NCBI GenBank assembly: GCA_947650285.1
Contig: CANTFL010001484.1
Span: 186,001 to 250,000 of the forward strand
DNA from: Hyaloperonospora brassicae
Taxonomy: Eukaryota > Oomycota > Peronosporomycetes > Peronosporales > Peronosporaceae
Direction: 5' to 3'
Length of the DNA: 64,000 nt
Part shown: piece by piece, positions 1 to 9,816 of the stretch
Layout of the letters: each line of letters opens with the position of its first letter
Position numbering within the stretch: the stretch's first letter is position 1
Made by a program: the position numbers and the translations under genes
The notes under the pieces: model-generated
The model's input: only the letters and a program-made list of their open reading frames with translations
What the model was told of the DNA's origin: nothing
Database searches by the model: none

Positions 1-57
1 TTTTGCGGCTTTTCTGAGCTAATTATTGGTGGTTGGCGCTGCGTGACTGAAGTTTGG

Positions 58-64
58 TCATTTC
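58..64 (+). promoter_or_regulatory. Inr-like core promoter motif, effector copy 1
   Basis: TCATTTC lies 46 bp upstream of the effector ATG and matches the oomycete initiator consensus (TCAYTYY). The same motif sits at the same place before copy 2. The start of transcription is inferred, not shown. Confidence 0.45.
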
Positions 65-109
65 GAGATCCCTCCTTCAGAATCGACAACAACACCGCTA
101 ACGACGAGC

Positions 110-1348
110 ATGTGCCCCTATTCGTTACTGCTCTTCGTTTCCACTACAGTTCTGATACATCTCACATGTACATGGGGTGCTTCCGGGTCCTCGATGTCGA
201 AGGTCAACGTCACCACTGACTTCGCTCTCTTCAATGACGACAGCAACGAGGTTCCTGTCAACTTAATGTCGAAGGCAAAGGAATCTGGGGAAGAGGAAGA
301 AAGGGTGCTAAAGGAGATCTCGAGCGAGCGAATAAAAACGTTTCTGGAGGCCCTCTACGAATACCGCAACGGGCACATGATCGCCCCAGCTAGTTGGAGT
401 CGAGTGATCAGCGAGGATGAGGGACTGTTACAGCACGTGTACGCGCTGCACTCTGCGGAGTACGAGCAGAAGAGTGCAGCGATGCCAGAAAATTTAAACG
501 TGGATGTACCAATCTTCGGAGAATATATATCAAGTGCTAAAAAGCTGGTCGAAAACTCCAGAATGACGGAGCTGTCGCGGACCCTAGCCGGTACGGAAAC
601 AGGACGTTTTATCGAAGGCTTGAGGTCAATTGGTTACTTCAGCGAATTTAGTATCGGCCGCGTGCGGGCGCTGACAAAGTTTCTCGATGGATTGAACGCG
701 CAAACGGGTTCGGAGTACAACGTGTTCGAGATACTTTCGCAAGGCGTTGGCGGCCTCGACAAAGTCGCATTCTTTTTGTCGTCTTCGAAATTGAGTCCTC
801 TTACTAGTAAGGATGCAACAGCGATTCAAAAGGACTTGCTCATGTGGTTGCGAGACGTTAAAGGAAAGTCCTTTGATGATGTTGCAGTCTTGCTGGGGTT
901 CGCAACGCTGCCGGTGAATAGCTTGACCTTCGAAAACATGGATACTTTGATCGCATACGTTGCACTGCGCGACAACCTGAAGTACGATCGGGCCCGCTCG
1001 GTAGCGCTTTTTCATCTAAGACAAATGTTGGGCGATTTCATAGTCACTGATTCAATTTTGAACGGGATGGAAGAGGTTCAGTCTGCCAAGTCGTTTCTAA
1101 GAGGAGTTCATGACACAGGCGTTGCATCGGCGGGCAAGGAGGACAACGCATTCGCCATAAAGCTTCAGCATGATTTGTGGACTCAATGGTTCGAGCATGG
1201 CCTCATTTTGAAGGACCCGGACCAGGACCTTCGTTACGTACCACGTGAGCTCAAAGAGCGCGTTGTCACTGCATTCAATGCGTATATTCAAGCTGCAAAC
1301 AAGGCGTACTGGAAGAATCATTTGACGTTGAGACCCCCGGGCACTTGA
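110..1348 (+). CDS. Secreted EER/LWY-type effector candidate, copy 1
   Basis: 412-aa protein, probably an effector delivered into the host plant. Residues 1-23 form a signal peptide (MCPYSLLLFV, a hydrophobic stretch, then TCTWGAS). A dEER motif (EEEER) is at 61-65. No RXLR is present where one would be expected (about 35-60), so this belongs with the EER-only, WY-domain effectors known from downy mildews. The body is helical; around residues 240-300 a segment with WLRDVKGKSFDDVAVLLGF resembles the LWY module (W, GKS, DDV, LL) of Phytophthora effectors. No Cys-rich or enzymatic motif is seen. The start is the first ATG, 46 nt after an Inr-like motif; there is no intron. A decayed E(z) copy starts just downstream. 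A second copy at 10591 differs at only three residues (V14I, D293N, D314N). Function in the host is unknown. Confidence 0.8.
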   Translation: MCPYSLLLFVSTTVLIHLTCTWGASGSSMSKVNVTTDFALFNDDSNEVPVNLMSKAKESGEEEERVLKEISSERIKTFLEALYEYRNGHMIAPASWSRVISEDEGLLQHVYALHSAEYEQKSAAMPENLNVDVPIFGEYISSAKKLVENSRMTELSRTLAGTETGRFIEGLRSIGYFSEFSIGRVRALTKFLDGLNAQTGSEYNVFEILSQGVGGLDKVAFFLSSSKLSPLTSKDATAIQKDLLMWLRDVKGKSFDDVAVLLGFATLPVNSLTFENMDTLIAYVALRDNLKYDRARSVALFHLRQMLGDFIVTDSILNGMEEVQSAKSFLRGVHDTGVASAGKEDNAFAIKLQHDLWTQWFEHGLILKDPDQDLRYVPRELKERVVTAFNAYIQAANKAYWKNHLTLRPPGT

Positions 1349-1369
1349 CCATCGGTGACTTACATCCAT

Positions 1370-2220
1370 GGGAAGCGACGCAGGTAGAGCGCAGCTATCA
1401 GTTGCGGCTAGATTAAGTCTTGTTGCAGTTTTTACAGAGCGTTGCTGCACCCCGCATCGTACCGCGGTAAATTTTTCGGTAGCAGCCCATTAAGAATAAT
1501 TTGTGATTAAGAACATGGTGCCGTTGAATTTAGGCTGCAACAGCCCTCGTTTGGAAGTCTTGTGACGATGCTTTTGGGCCTTTCATATTCCGATTGCATC
1601 GTCCTGTCTACTCAATGTTGTTGATAGCCGGTTGAATGTTGGCGCTGTCCCTGTCGCTTCTCTAGATGACACTGGTACACTGGCTGAGCCCTACTTGATG
1701 GTGAAAGCCTCGGCAAGCTCCTTAGTATTTCTCATCCATATTTCTGGATAAAATCGACAAATTACGAAGCGATGAAAGCCGCCTCGTCAGCTACTTGGTT
1801 GCTTTACATCCCTTGACCATTCAGCCATGTCACCAAAGAAACATGTGACTACTCTGCTAGAAGATCACCACGATATTTTGACCAAGTAAGCCCCACGAAA
1901 GAAGCACAGACTTGTGTTAGTGTGACCGGTGCGGACGCGACTGCATTTTGGAGTCTGTCCATCCAGAATAGACTTGCTGAGTACACAGGGCACTTTGTTC
2001 CTGTGGCGCCGACGTTATCATTGATGTTCCACTTCCCTGCAGAGGCACGCGTTGTGGACCCAAAACTCAAGACAGTGACGCGCTCGTGCCGTTAAGACGA
2101 TGCAGGAAACATGACGTTTCATATTGTTCGAGAAATGATGAGTTGGTCCGAGAAAAGAGGCAATGTCAGCGCCGACCCGAGTTGATCGTGTCAAGAAATC
2201 CGACAGCTCCAGAAGTATGC
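1370..2220 (+). pseudogene. Decayed E(z)-like fragment downstream of effector copy 1
   Basis: Weak but continuous similarity to about 51620-52400 of the intact E(z) gene. Shared landmarks are CATCGTACCGCGGT (1457; 51706) and the intron-1 acceptor with following exon, CTTCTCTAGATGACACTG (1657; 51917). The intron is retained, so this is a genomic duplication and not a processed copy. Frames are destroyed. It stops exactly at the family-1 LTR at 2221, whereas the second copy continues to about 14360. Confidence 0.7.
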
Positions 2221-2614
2221 TGTAACGGGGCACACCCTTGCGTGTACTTAACGCAAGGGTCTTGGGTGCCCCGACAGACGTACACGAGGCGAACGAGGAA
2301 GCGTAGGGTAGGGTAAAAGTAGAACTGTTATATAAATATAATTAAGTCTTTTAACTACTGTCTCTTTGTTTGACTGAACTTAATTAAGTTAATATAACTG
2401 AGTGTATAATGACGTCTCGTCACCACTCATTGCGCGCGTCCTGCGGCGATTGGTGGGTTGATATCGTCAAGATATCAACCCATGAACAGACTTTTTGGTC
2501 GACCGTTCAATATCACCACTTCGGTGATATTGTTCAAAGAATATTCAACTTCATATTCTTTGTTGTCACTTTCTTTTAAAGTGACAATTCCATGTAACGG
2601 GCTGCCCCGTTACA
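2221..2614 (-). repeat. 3' LTR of family-1 element
   Basis: 394 bp, TGTAACGGGG at the left end and CCCCGTTACA at the right, so 10-bp terminal inverted repeats with TG...CA ends. It contains at least five perfect hairpins, for example 2455-2465/2471-2481 (11 bp) and 2508-2517/2523-2532 (10 bp). Matches 9817-10207. Confidence 0.93.
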
Positions 2615-2626
2615 TCACCCCCCTTA
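2615..2626 (-). other. Polypurine tract of family-1 element
   Basis: On the minus strand TAAGGGGGGTGA directly abuts the 3' LTR, the expected place for the plus-strand primer of a Gypsy element. Confidence 0.75.
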
Positions 2627-2745
2627 ACTGATAGTCACCGCGTGACTATCGAAAATTATGGCGGCCACCCGTTGGTCGCCATTAAGACGGGAAGCACTTG
2701 TTGGGTCCGTTCCATTCACTTTCCGCTCGACCTCGCATAGTTAAC

Positions 2746-4353
2746 ATGTCTGTGCGGGGTGATTCAAGGCACACAGAGTCTGTACCTGTGCCAGCCTCTG
2801 CGGCAGACGATTCGTCGTCTGCTGCTCGTTCTTCGCCTGCAGCAAGAGGTGCTGCAGGTGCACGCGGTATAGCGCCGCGTGCGCATGATGACCCCGAGAT
2901 TGAGGTCATCTACTCTGGCGAGTCAGACGTATCTGACTCAAGCAATGCTGCAGAGGCGTCTCGCTCACCGGCGACGCCTCAGTGTTTGCCAAGGCGACTG
3001 CCGAACGAACGGACTCGTGAGTTGCAACACAGTCTGTTCGGCAGTGATGACGAATCTGATGATGAGTATGTTTGCTCATCACCGAAGTCAGCTCGTGCTC
3101 CTTCGCACGAGCGACCTGACGATGGTGCAACCCATCGTCATACTGAAAACCGTGGTACCAACAAAGGGACCACCGTGAAGCGAGATGAGCTGAAGCCGTG
3201 GCGTTTGCCCGAATGGCTCATCAATGGCTTGTCTCACGAGACAAGCCAACACCACCGAAGACCCTTAACGATGCGACTGAGCTTCACGGCTTGACTCCCA
3301 GCGCGAGCAACTTTCGCGCTGAAGAAGATTTTTATCTCGATGTCTTTCTTAGACATCGATGGTACAACAGCAACCAAAAGCGTGACAAAGCCTCTCTTTT
3401 GGCTGTGTGGAATGCGTTCGTCCAACACGTAAAGAATTTTGGACGAGAAGGGTGGCTCAAGAAACTTGAGGCGACACGCCTCAGGTTTGAAAAGCGAACG
3501 CCAACCGGTGTTAGGTACCGGTTGCACTGTTTGTCGAGTGAGGCAGGCATTCCTTGCCTCACATGGGGAGACCCTTGTGCGAGTTGTGTTGACAACTCGC
3601 AACGTGTGCATATGGATGTTTATTCCCTCGATTCTCCCTGGGGAAGGGCACACATCTCGGAGGAGATGCGTGACGCGATTGCAAACTTGCAATCCGTCTA
3701 CAAGCGCCTAGGGCGCGTGTTTACCGATGGGCCACAGGGCCAATCGGATGAACTCGTCATACTGGCGGACGAGACCTTCAACATCCATCAACAGCTGAGA
3801 GCGGGGCTCCCAGCTGTTCCAAGAGGGTGGATACCCCCGCCACTGGACGAGGTAGCTCGTCCTTGATCCTGAATCGTCACGGTGATTCAAGATACGCTCC
3901 AATAGGAAGCGTTGACCACCGTGAGAATCCACCAAAGGATGTGGTGGAGGAGGAAAGACCTCCTCCAGAACCCCAGGCCCAACATCTCGACCCTTACGAG
4001 ATGGATCGCGCAATCGATGAATTGCGCGATGACTTGAAGCACGAGCGCGACCGGCACTACTCTTTGACTGGTACCGTGCGGAAATACCGCAATGATCGCG
4101 AGGCTGATCAGGCGAGAGACCCCCCCCCCCCCCGATTACGCCACAGCGCAGCTTCAGGGCGAGCGGGATGTCCGCTCCTTATTCGGCGAGTTGGCGACAG
4201 CTCGCGGGGAGATCTCGGTTGAGTTCCGAGGTGTCATATCTGCGCGACCAGACGGATCGTCTGGAGCGAGAACGCAATAACTTAATGGATGTTTTGGAAC
4301 GTGCAGGCTATCTTCATAGGAAGAAGAAGGCTCGTACTGACAGTGCGGCCTGA
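2746..4353 (+). pseudogene. Antisense coiled-coil gene of family-1 element, frameshifted
   Basis: Plus-strand coding region inside a minus-strand element, between the integrase/chromodomain and the 3' LTR. Frames in order: 2746-3294 (Ser/Ala-rich acidic N-terminus, then KPWRLPEWLINGL), 3198-3866 (222 codons: EEDFYLDVFLRHRWYN, a WNAFVQHVKNFG helix, Cys pairs in GIPCLTWGDPCASC, a VHMDVYSLDSPWG segment, then WIPPPLDEVA), 3827-4133, about 4134-4220 and 4168-4353 (charged coiled coil, DQTDRLERERNNL, basic end KKKARTDSAA). Composition and the long middle frame look like real protein. At least three frame changes, one at the C14 tract (4120-4133), show decay. I do not recognise the family. Family 2 has an antisense coiled-coil gene in the same position. 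Confidence 0.6.
3708..4013 (-). pseudogene. Chromodomain at end of family-1 pol
   Basis: The minus strand encodes GGQRFLLERILNHRDD, then SYLVQWRGYPPSWNSWEP: the aromatic cage and beta-strand pattern of a chromodomain (Y-L-V-W-G, W-W-E-P). In chromoviruses this end of integrase targets heterochromatin by binding methylated histone H3. It is detached by frameshifts from the integrase upstream. The plus strand of the same bases encodes part of the antisense gene. Confidence 0.8.
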
Positions 4354-6015
4354 GTCGGCCCACGTAAAACGTAGGATGCGTGCGCATCTTACGTGGCAAT
4401 TCGAGTGTATATGCATTGCCCTTGCGATGCAACACTCGAAATGGCTCAAAGTACTTCGGCAGTAGTTAATTCTGCCGACACTAGTGACTGCATGTCCAGG
4501 TAAATTTACCGTAGACAGTAGTACTAGGTCGTTAACTTTAAATGAAAGAACATTTGCCCTTCCATTCTTGTCTGCTTTCCGTTTCTGGCGATCCACCGCA
4601 TTTGCGATGGAGTCCTGAACGAAACGGACTACCGCTTCTCGAGTCAGCAGGAAGTTCTCTGCTGACTTTGTTTTGTCTTTCAGTGCGCTTCGTGCGCACT
4701 GCTAAGAGATTGTTCTCTTCTTCAGCGAGGTTGTCTTCTGCCTCGCTGGCATAACCGTTGACGATGCTGAATATACCGGCATCGTCATCATCATCCGATT
4801 CAATAATAGCGTCGCCGCTATTATTGAGGTGATCTTCTTCATCTATGTCGACCTGATCGACATCGGCATCATACGTGACGACGTTAGCGTCGACACGTGA
4901 TGAGCAAGAGCCAAAACGATTTTTGCTCGAGCGAGTCCCTCCCCCCTTATTCAAGAGTCACACTCTAGAAGGGTGGGCACACGTGGATGGCGTAGGCCAT
5001 TCACGTAAAACGGTTTGTGCTGTGCTGAAGCATGCACCGAATTATTGATGTCGAATTCCACCATGGGTAGGAATTCGCTCCAACTCGGGAACGAGTGGAC
5101 GTATCCTCGAAGGATTTCTTCGAGGACACGGTTCGCACGTTCCGTCTGACCATCTGTTTCGGGATGGTCAAAAGTGGACATCTTCAATCGTGTTCCCAAT
5201 GTGCGTAACACGGGTTGCCAAAATGCCGCCGTAAATCGAGGGTCACGGTCGGATACGAGTTCACGGGGTAACTTGTGGAGTCTAAAGACCGTGTCTAGAA
5301 AGACACGAGCATAAACTTGAGCCTTGATCGACTCAGGGACAGCAGCAAGATGCACCATCTTGCTGAACCGGTCAACAAACAAAAGAATACCATTATTCTT
5401 GTGAGCGTCTTCGGGTTTCCCGAAGACGAAGTCCATTGAAACGTACTGCCAGCACTCTGTCGGAACAGGCAGAGGCTGCAATGGCGCACGGGATGAAGTA
5501 CTACGCTTCACCCGTTGACAAACCTCGCAAGTACGTATGTACTTGCGGACAAACTGATACTGGCGTGGCCAGTAGAAGTCACGACTTACCTTGAGGTACG
5601 TCTTTTCTCTACCACAATGGTCACATATTGGGGCATCGTGACACTCATACATGATGCGTAAACGCAAATGATGATGAGCGGATACGATGACACGCCTCGT
5701 GTCGTCGGCAACAGCTGTATAGTACATCAATCCGTTGCATGTACTATACCGATCCGATGCGGATCGGTACAAAGCTGGTAAATCCCTCATGGATTTACTG
5801 GATGGATTCACAAGATGATCCATCAATCGCAGAAGATCATTATTTTCCGCGTATGGTTTTCGTACGTCGTCAAGTAAGCTTGACGACAGACCACTGACTG
5901 ACAGTGTCGCAACAGTGGGCTTATCCTCGCCGTTGATTTGTGCGTCTGGCTCGAAATCGGGCCGGCGCGAAAGCGCATCAGTGACGACATTGAGTCGTCC
6001 TGGTTTATACTCCAC
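4154..6015 (-). pseudogene. Integrase of family-1 element
   Basis: Frame 6015-4951 begins with the end of RNase H (YKPGRLNVVTDALSRRPD), then a zinc-binding N-terminal domain (H...H...CEVCQ), the catalytic core with D in MDFVFG, D in SDRDPRF and E in DGQTERANR, so the D,D,E triad is intact. The frame stops at 4951. Later pieces in other frames carry an Asp/Glu-rich linker (4954-4538), NDLVLLSTVNLPG (about 4500) and HPTFYVGRLRPHCQY (about 4380), the usual region before the chromodomain. Frameshifts disable the tail. Confidence 0.85.
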
Positions 6016-7361
6016 GGAGAAGTTATACTCCGCGAAGAAAGACAGCTACCTCGCCATCCTTTCCGAGAGGTGTGGGCTGGTTACGGCCGTGCGTAATGAC
6101 GCATGGTCCGTATAGACAACAAACGGTCTATCTCCCAGGAGATAGACGCGAAACTTAGCCAGTGCATATTTCATGGCAAGGAGTTCCTTGTCATGCACTG
6201 GTTAATTGCGCTCAGCTTCTTGCAGCTGACGCGACTGATAACAGATGACGCGCTCTGCGCCATCTGCATCGAACTGCATTAACGCACAGCCGATTGCAAA
6301 ATTGCTGGCGTCACAGACCACATGAAATGGTCTGTCCTGATCTGCAATCGCGAAGATCGGCGATTGCATCTAGCTTTGCTTGATACCCTCGAAGGAACGC
6401 TGTCACTCATCGTTCCATGACCACTTGACATTTTTCTTGAGCAAGCAAGAAAGATGTACCGTCATCTCTGCGTAGTTGCGCGAGTACTTGTGCAAGTACG
6501 CCGCAAGACCAAGGAACTTTCGAAGTCCCTTGACATCGACTGGCACTGGCCAGTCGGTGATCGCCTTGATCTTTTCGGGATCAGGGCGTACGCCGTGTTT
6601 ACCTACGGTGCACCCGTAAGTGGTATTTCGCTAGCCGCGAATATACACTTCTTGAGGTTTGCGTACAACTTATTATTGCGCATAAGTTGAAGAACCTTAC
6701 GGACGTGAGTTCGGTGGACTTCTACTTCCGTCTTTCCGTCCATAGCCGGGCTATGGACGAACACATCGTCGAAGTAACTCGGTGCAAAGTCTCGCACCGG
6801 TCTCAACAGATTTGTAACACATCTGTTGAATGTTGCAGGGGCATTGCTCAGCCCCTGTGGCATAACTAGCCACTCCCACAGCATCCCTCTGGGGGTACTC
6901 ACTGCCGTGTACGGGATGTCCCGTTCACGCATGAGGATCTGATAGAACCCATCCATCAGATCCATGGACGAAAAGATGGTACTCTTTGACATACCATCTA
7001 TGATTACGTCCTTCCTCGGTATCGGCGTCTGAGCCGGTACCGTTGCAGCATTTGATTTGTTGAACGCGTGCACTATCCTCCATCTTCCTGTGGCCTTTCG
7101 CACACAGAAGGTCGGAAAGCTGTGAGGGGATGTCGATTCCCTCACATGGCCCGCTGCTAATAAATTGGCAAAGAACTTGTCGATCGCTAGTACTTGTTCA
7201 CGAGGCGGTGGACACTGCTTCATGACACAGTACTTCGAGCCCGGTCTGATCTCGATCTCGTGTCGAGTGCCTTTGTCCTTAGGCAACTCGCAAGGCACGG
7301 ATTCAGGGAACACATCCCTGAATTCAATCAAACCCTTATACAAAGGATTTTCCTGAAGCAA
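6016..7361 (-). pseudogene. Reverse transcriptase and RNase H of family-1 element
   Basis: Frame 7361-6603 carries RT: a FRDVFPESVP approach segment, SSMDLMDGFYQI (catalytic D), VMPQGLSNAPATF and the YFDD box (SYFDDVFVHS). The frame breaks at about 6603. Connection and RNase H continue to 6016 (VVCDASNFAIGCAL, NxPVHDKELLAMKYAL, VVYTDHASL) with in-frame stops TGA and TAG near 6390 and 6370 and a TAA near 6205. RT could be functional; RNase H is not in one piece. Confidence 0.85.
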
Positions 7362-7713
7362 CTACCAGGATTGAGATTCGTACCTCTCAATCCAAGTCCT
7401 CTCATCGATGACACTTTCTCTCTTCGATGAGATGTTGAACAACCGTTCATTCTGATCAAATTCTGTTGCCGACCAAATATCGGTCATATAATCATCCTCT
7501 GTGATGAGTATGCAGATCTGCTTGACTTTGTCACTACGGAGATTACGCATAAACCATTTTAGCTCTAGCGTTGGCAATGGTTTATCTCCGAAATTAACTT
7601 CGGAGGCACAATCAGAGCAAGCGTATAAGCGCCTACGCTTGATCCGTCTTTGACCAATACGTTCAACGTCTCGGTTTCTTCGTGGGAACTAGTTTCTACA
7701 GGTTGCTGAGATC

Positions 7714-8532
7714 CTAATCCCTTAGCAGGTGACCCTTGAAGAATTCTTTCCTCAAGTACGTGGGGCTTATTCCCTCGACGTCTTCTGACTGTGGCTGTGC
7801 AACCACAGTCAGGGACCGATCCTCTACGGTCGACTCTCCAGTCGACCTAGGATTTACATGTTGACCTTTGGGGGCAACAGGTTTCTTTTGTCGAAGATGC
7901 TGCCCGCTAGGCATGCATCCATGTCCCGGTCCACTCGACTTATTCGAGTGGTGGACCTTCGACGCAGCCTGTACTTCTGTACAGCCGCCGAGAGCTTGCT
8001 CCACAGTGTAGTGATCAACTACACTGTGATCTTGTGCAGTCGTGCTAACGACCGAACCGCAAGTGAGGCCATCGCACTCACTCGCAGAACATCCACACGC
8101 TTGTGGACGCTCCAAGATGTTCATCAGATGGCCATCTGATGAAAAAGTGGCTGGCATCTTCACAGATCGATGCTGCCAGCTCACCCTTGGCTCGTACTTT
8201 CTGAGCCAAGGTAATCCCGGGATGACATCAAATTTGTCATCCAGATCTAGTACGATGAAGTCATCATCGTACTCTTCGTCCTCCAACGTATAGTGGATTC
8301 CTACTACACGTTTCTCAACGGTAATCGATGCGCCTGTTGCAAGGCGCACCGTCATCCTTGTAAGGGGAATGTCGCGCTCAACGGACTTGAGCCTACGACC
8401 CTCTAGTGACTGGCGACGAACAAAGTTGTTCGACGCCCCACAGTCGACTAGGGCACGAAGCGACAAATCATTTGTCGCTTCCAACTTCAAGGTGATGAAC
8501 GAAACGTCATCACCAGGTGCAGAGACACGCAA
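7714..8532 (-). CDS. Retropepsin-like protease region of family-1 pol
   Basis: 272-codon frame. The active site is ALVDCGASNNFV (D-C-G in place of D-S/T-G, frequent in Gypsy proteases), followed by VLDLDDKFDVIPGLPWLRKYEPRV, the second half of the fold. The C-terminal 130 residues are a low-complexity linker towards RT. It is one frame away from gag, as expected for a frameshifted gag-pol. The given start is only the first ATG in the frame; the natural product would come from a polyprotein. 7362-7713 encodes more linker in broken frames. Confidence 0.75.
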   Translation of the reverse strand: MRVSAPGDDVSFITLKLEATNDLSLRALVDCGASNNFVRRQSLEGRRLKSVERDIPLTRMTVRLATGASITVEKRVVGIHYTLEDEEYDDDFIVLDLDDKFDVIPGLPWLRKYEPRVSWQHRSVKMPATFSSDGHLMNILERPQACGCSASECDGLTCGSVVSTTAQDHSVVDHYTVEQALGGCTEVQAASKVHHSNKSSGPGHGCMPSGQHLRQKKPVAPKGQHVNPRSTGESTVEDRSLTVVAQPQSEDVEGISPTYLRKEFFKGHLLRD

Positions 8533-8611
8533 TGATTGTGTATCTGGAGCAACTTCGTCAAGAGATTTGCAAATTCTCTTGAGGTTGCTGGATCAGTAGG
8601 GCGCTCCGCCC

Positions 8612-9772
8612 CTACTGACCCCGACCATTTTTTGATGGTCCGTCTCGCTGTTTCGGCTTCGCAACAGCGCTGGACCCACGCCCATTGCCCTTTCTGGAAA
8701 AAGGTCGTCCATTTCGCTCAGTACTGTTTGGTACTGGGCGTGGAGCACTACACTCGAATGCGTAGTGCCCTAACTTCTGACAGCGATTGCACCTCTGCAA
8801 TCGCTTGTTGTTTAAAGAGCGAGGTCGCTTGCTCTCAACATAGCAGAGGTCCATTGGTTCTGGACCTCCTATCTCTTGTCGTCTTGGTGGACGGTAAGAG
8901 TTTGAGCTAGCATGAGCCTGTCTCATGCTAAAGTCTTCCTGTTCCGCGGCTGACATCGCTTCTTCAAGCGTATTCAGCTCAAGGCGGAACAGGTGGCTCC
9001 TGACGGGACCTTCTGCGAGCCCTTGCATGAACACCGTAATCAACGTGTGTTCATGAACTGGGTTAGCAGTTATACTACTCGCTAGGAGTCGTATATGTTG
9101 AGCGTAAGCGTGCACATCACGCTTACCCTGCTTGAGTTTCAGGAGCTCTGAACGAGCCCTGAACTCAGCCCGTGGCGGCACAAACGTTTGTCTGAGCCGG
9201 GACTTGAAGTCATCTAGCGACCTAAACACATTTGGGTCGCTACTCTCGAGTCCCAGGGACCAAGTTTTGGCACGCCCTGCCAATTGGGTCTGCGCAAATG
9301 TGAGTTTTGTTTGCTCATCTTCGATGCGACTTGCATTTATGGCTCTGTCGAGCTCAATGGACTATAACAACAGGGAGATTTTTAATACTCCACTGTACTT
9401 GGAGATGTCAACCTTCATGACCTCGGGACGACGCGCATGTGCCGTCCCGCCCACAGCAGCATGGAATTGCTTCTGCTGCTGTCTCAACAGCTCTGTCTGT
9501 TGAGCACCGAGTTCTCTCAACTGCTCGGCCTGTTGAGAGCATTGCTGGTGAAGCAAGGCTACTTTCTCCCTTTCGGCGACAAGTTCACTTTGGATGAACT
9601 TGGCTATAGCGGCATGTTGTTGGTCTCTGTCTAGAGACTCCAACATGGCGCTAATGGCGAACTCGCCTACGGTAGAACTCATTCGTTCTACCGCACCCCA
9701 TTCGATGTCACTCAAATGGGTAAACCCTTCACGCGTGGCGTGAAAGGTCTCTTCATCATCCAACATGTTCAT
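8612..9772 (-). pseudogene. Gag of family-1 element, one nonsense codon
   Basis: One reading frame of 387 codons interrupted by TAG at 9364-9362 after KVDISKYSGVLKISLLL. Residues 1-136 include DIEWGAVERM and a Gln-rich coiled coil. After the stop the frame continues with SIELDRAINA, LAGRAKTWSLGLE, the retrotransposon-gag domain (FVPPRAEFRARSELLKLKQG), and a CCHC zinc knuckle CNRCQKLGHYAFEC near the end, then a basic tail. Capsid/nucleocapsid role by family. The start MNMLDDEETFHATREGF is shared by the fossil copy at 14842. Confidence 0.85.
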
Positions 9773-9800
9773 GTTGGATGTTGTGGTCCTTGGAAGGACT

Positions 9801-9814
9801 ACAAAGTGCTACCA
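9801..9814 (-). other. Primer-binding site of family-1 element
   Basis: Minus strand TGGTAGCACTTTGT starts two bases inside the 5' LTR. TGG complements a tRNA CCA end. I cannot name the tRNA. The fossil at 14788 has the related CTAGTAGCGCTTCGTAG. Confidence 0.6.
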
Positions 9815-9816
9815 GG

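Noticed and set aside
626..1450. Minus-strand frames of 129 and 117 codons inside the effector gene
   Set aside because: They lie opposite a clear gene, repeat identically at 11107-11931 only because the DNA is duplicated, and have no motif.
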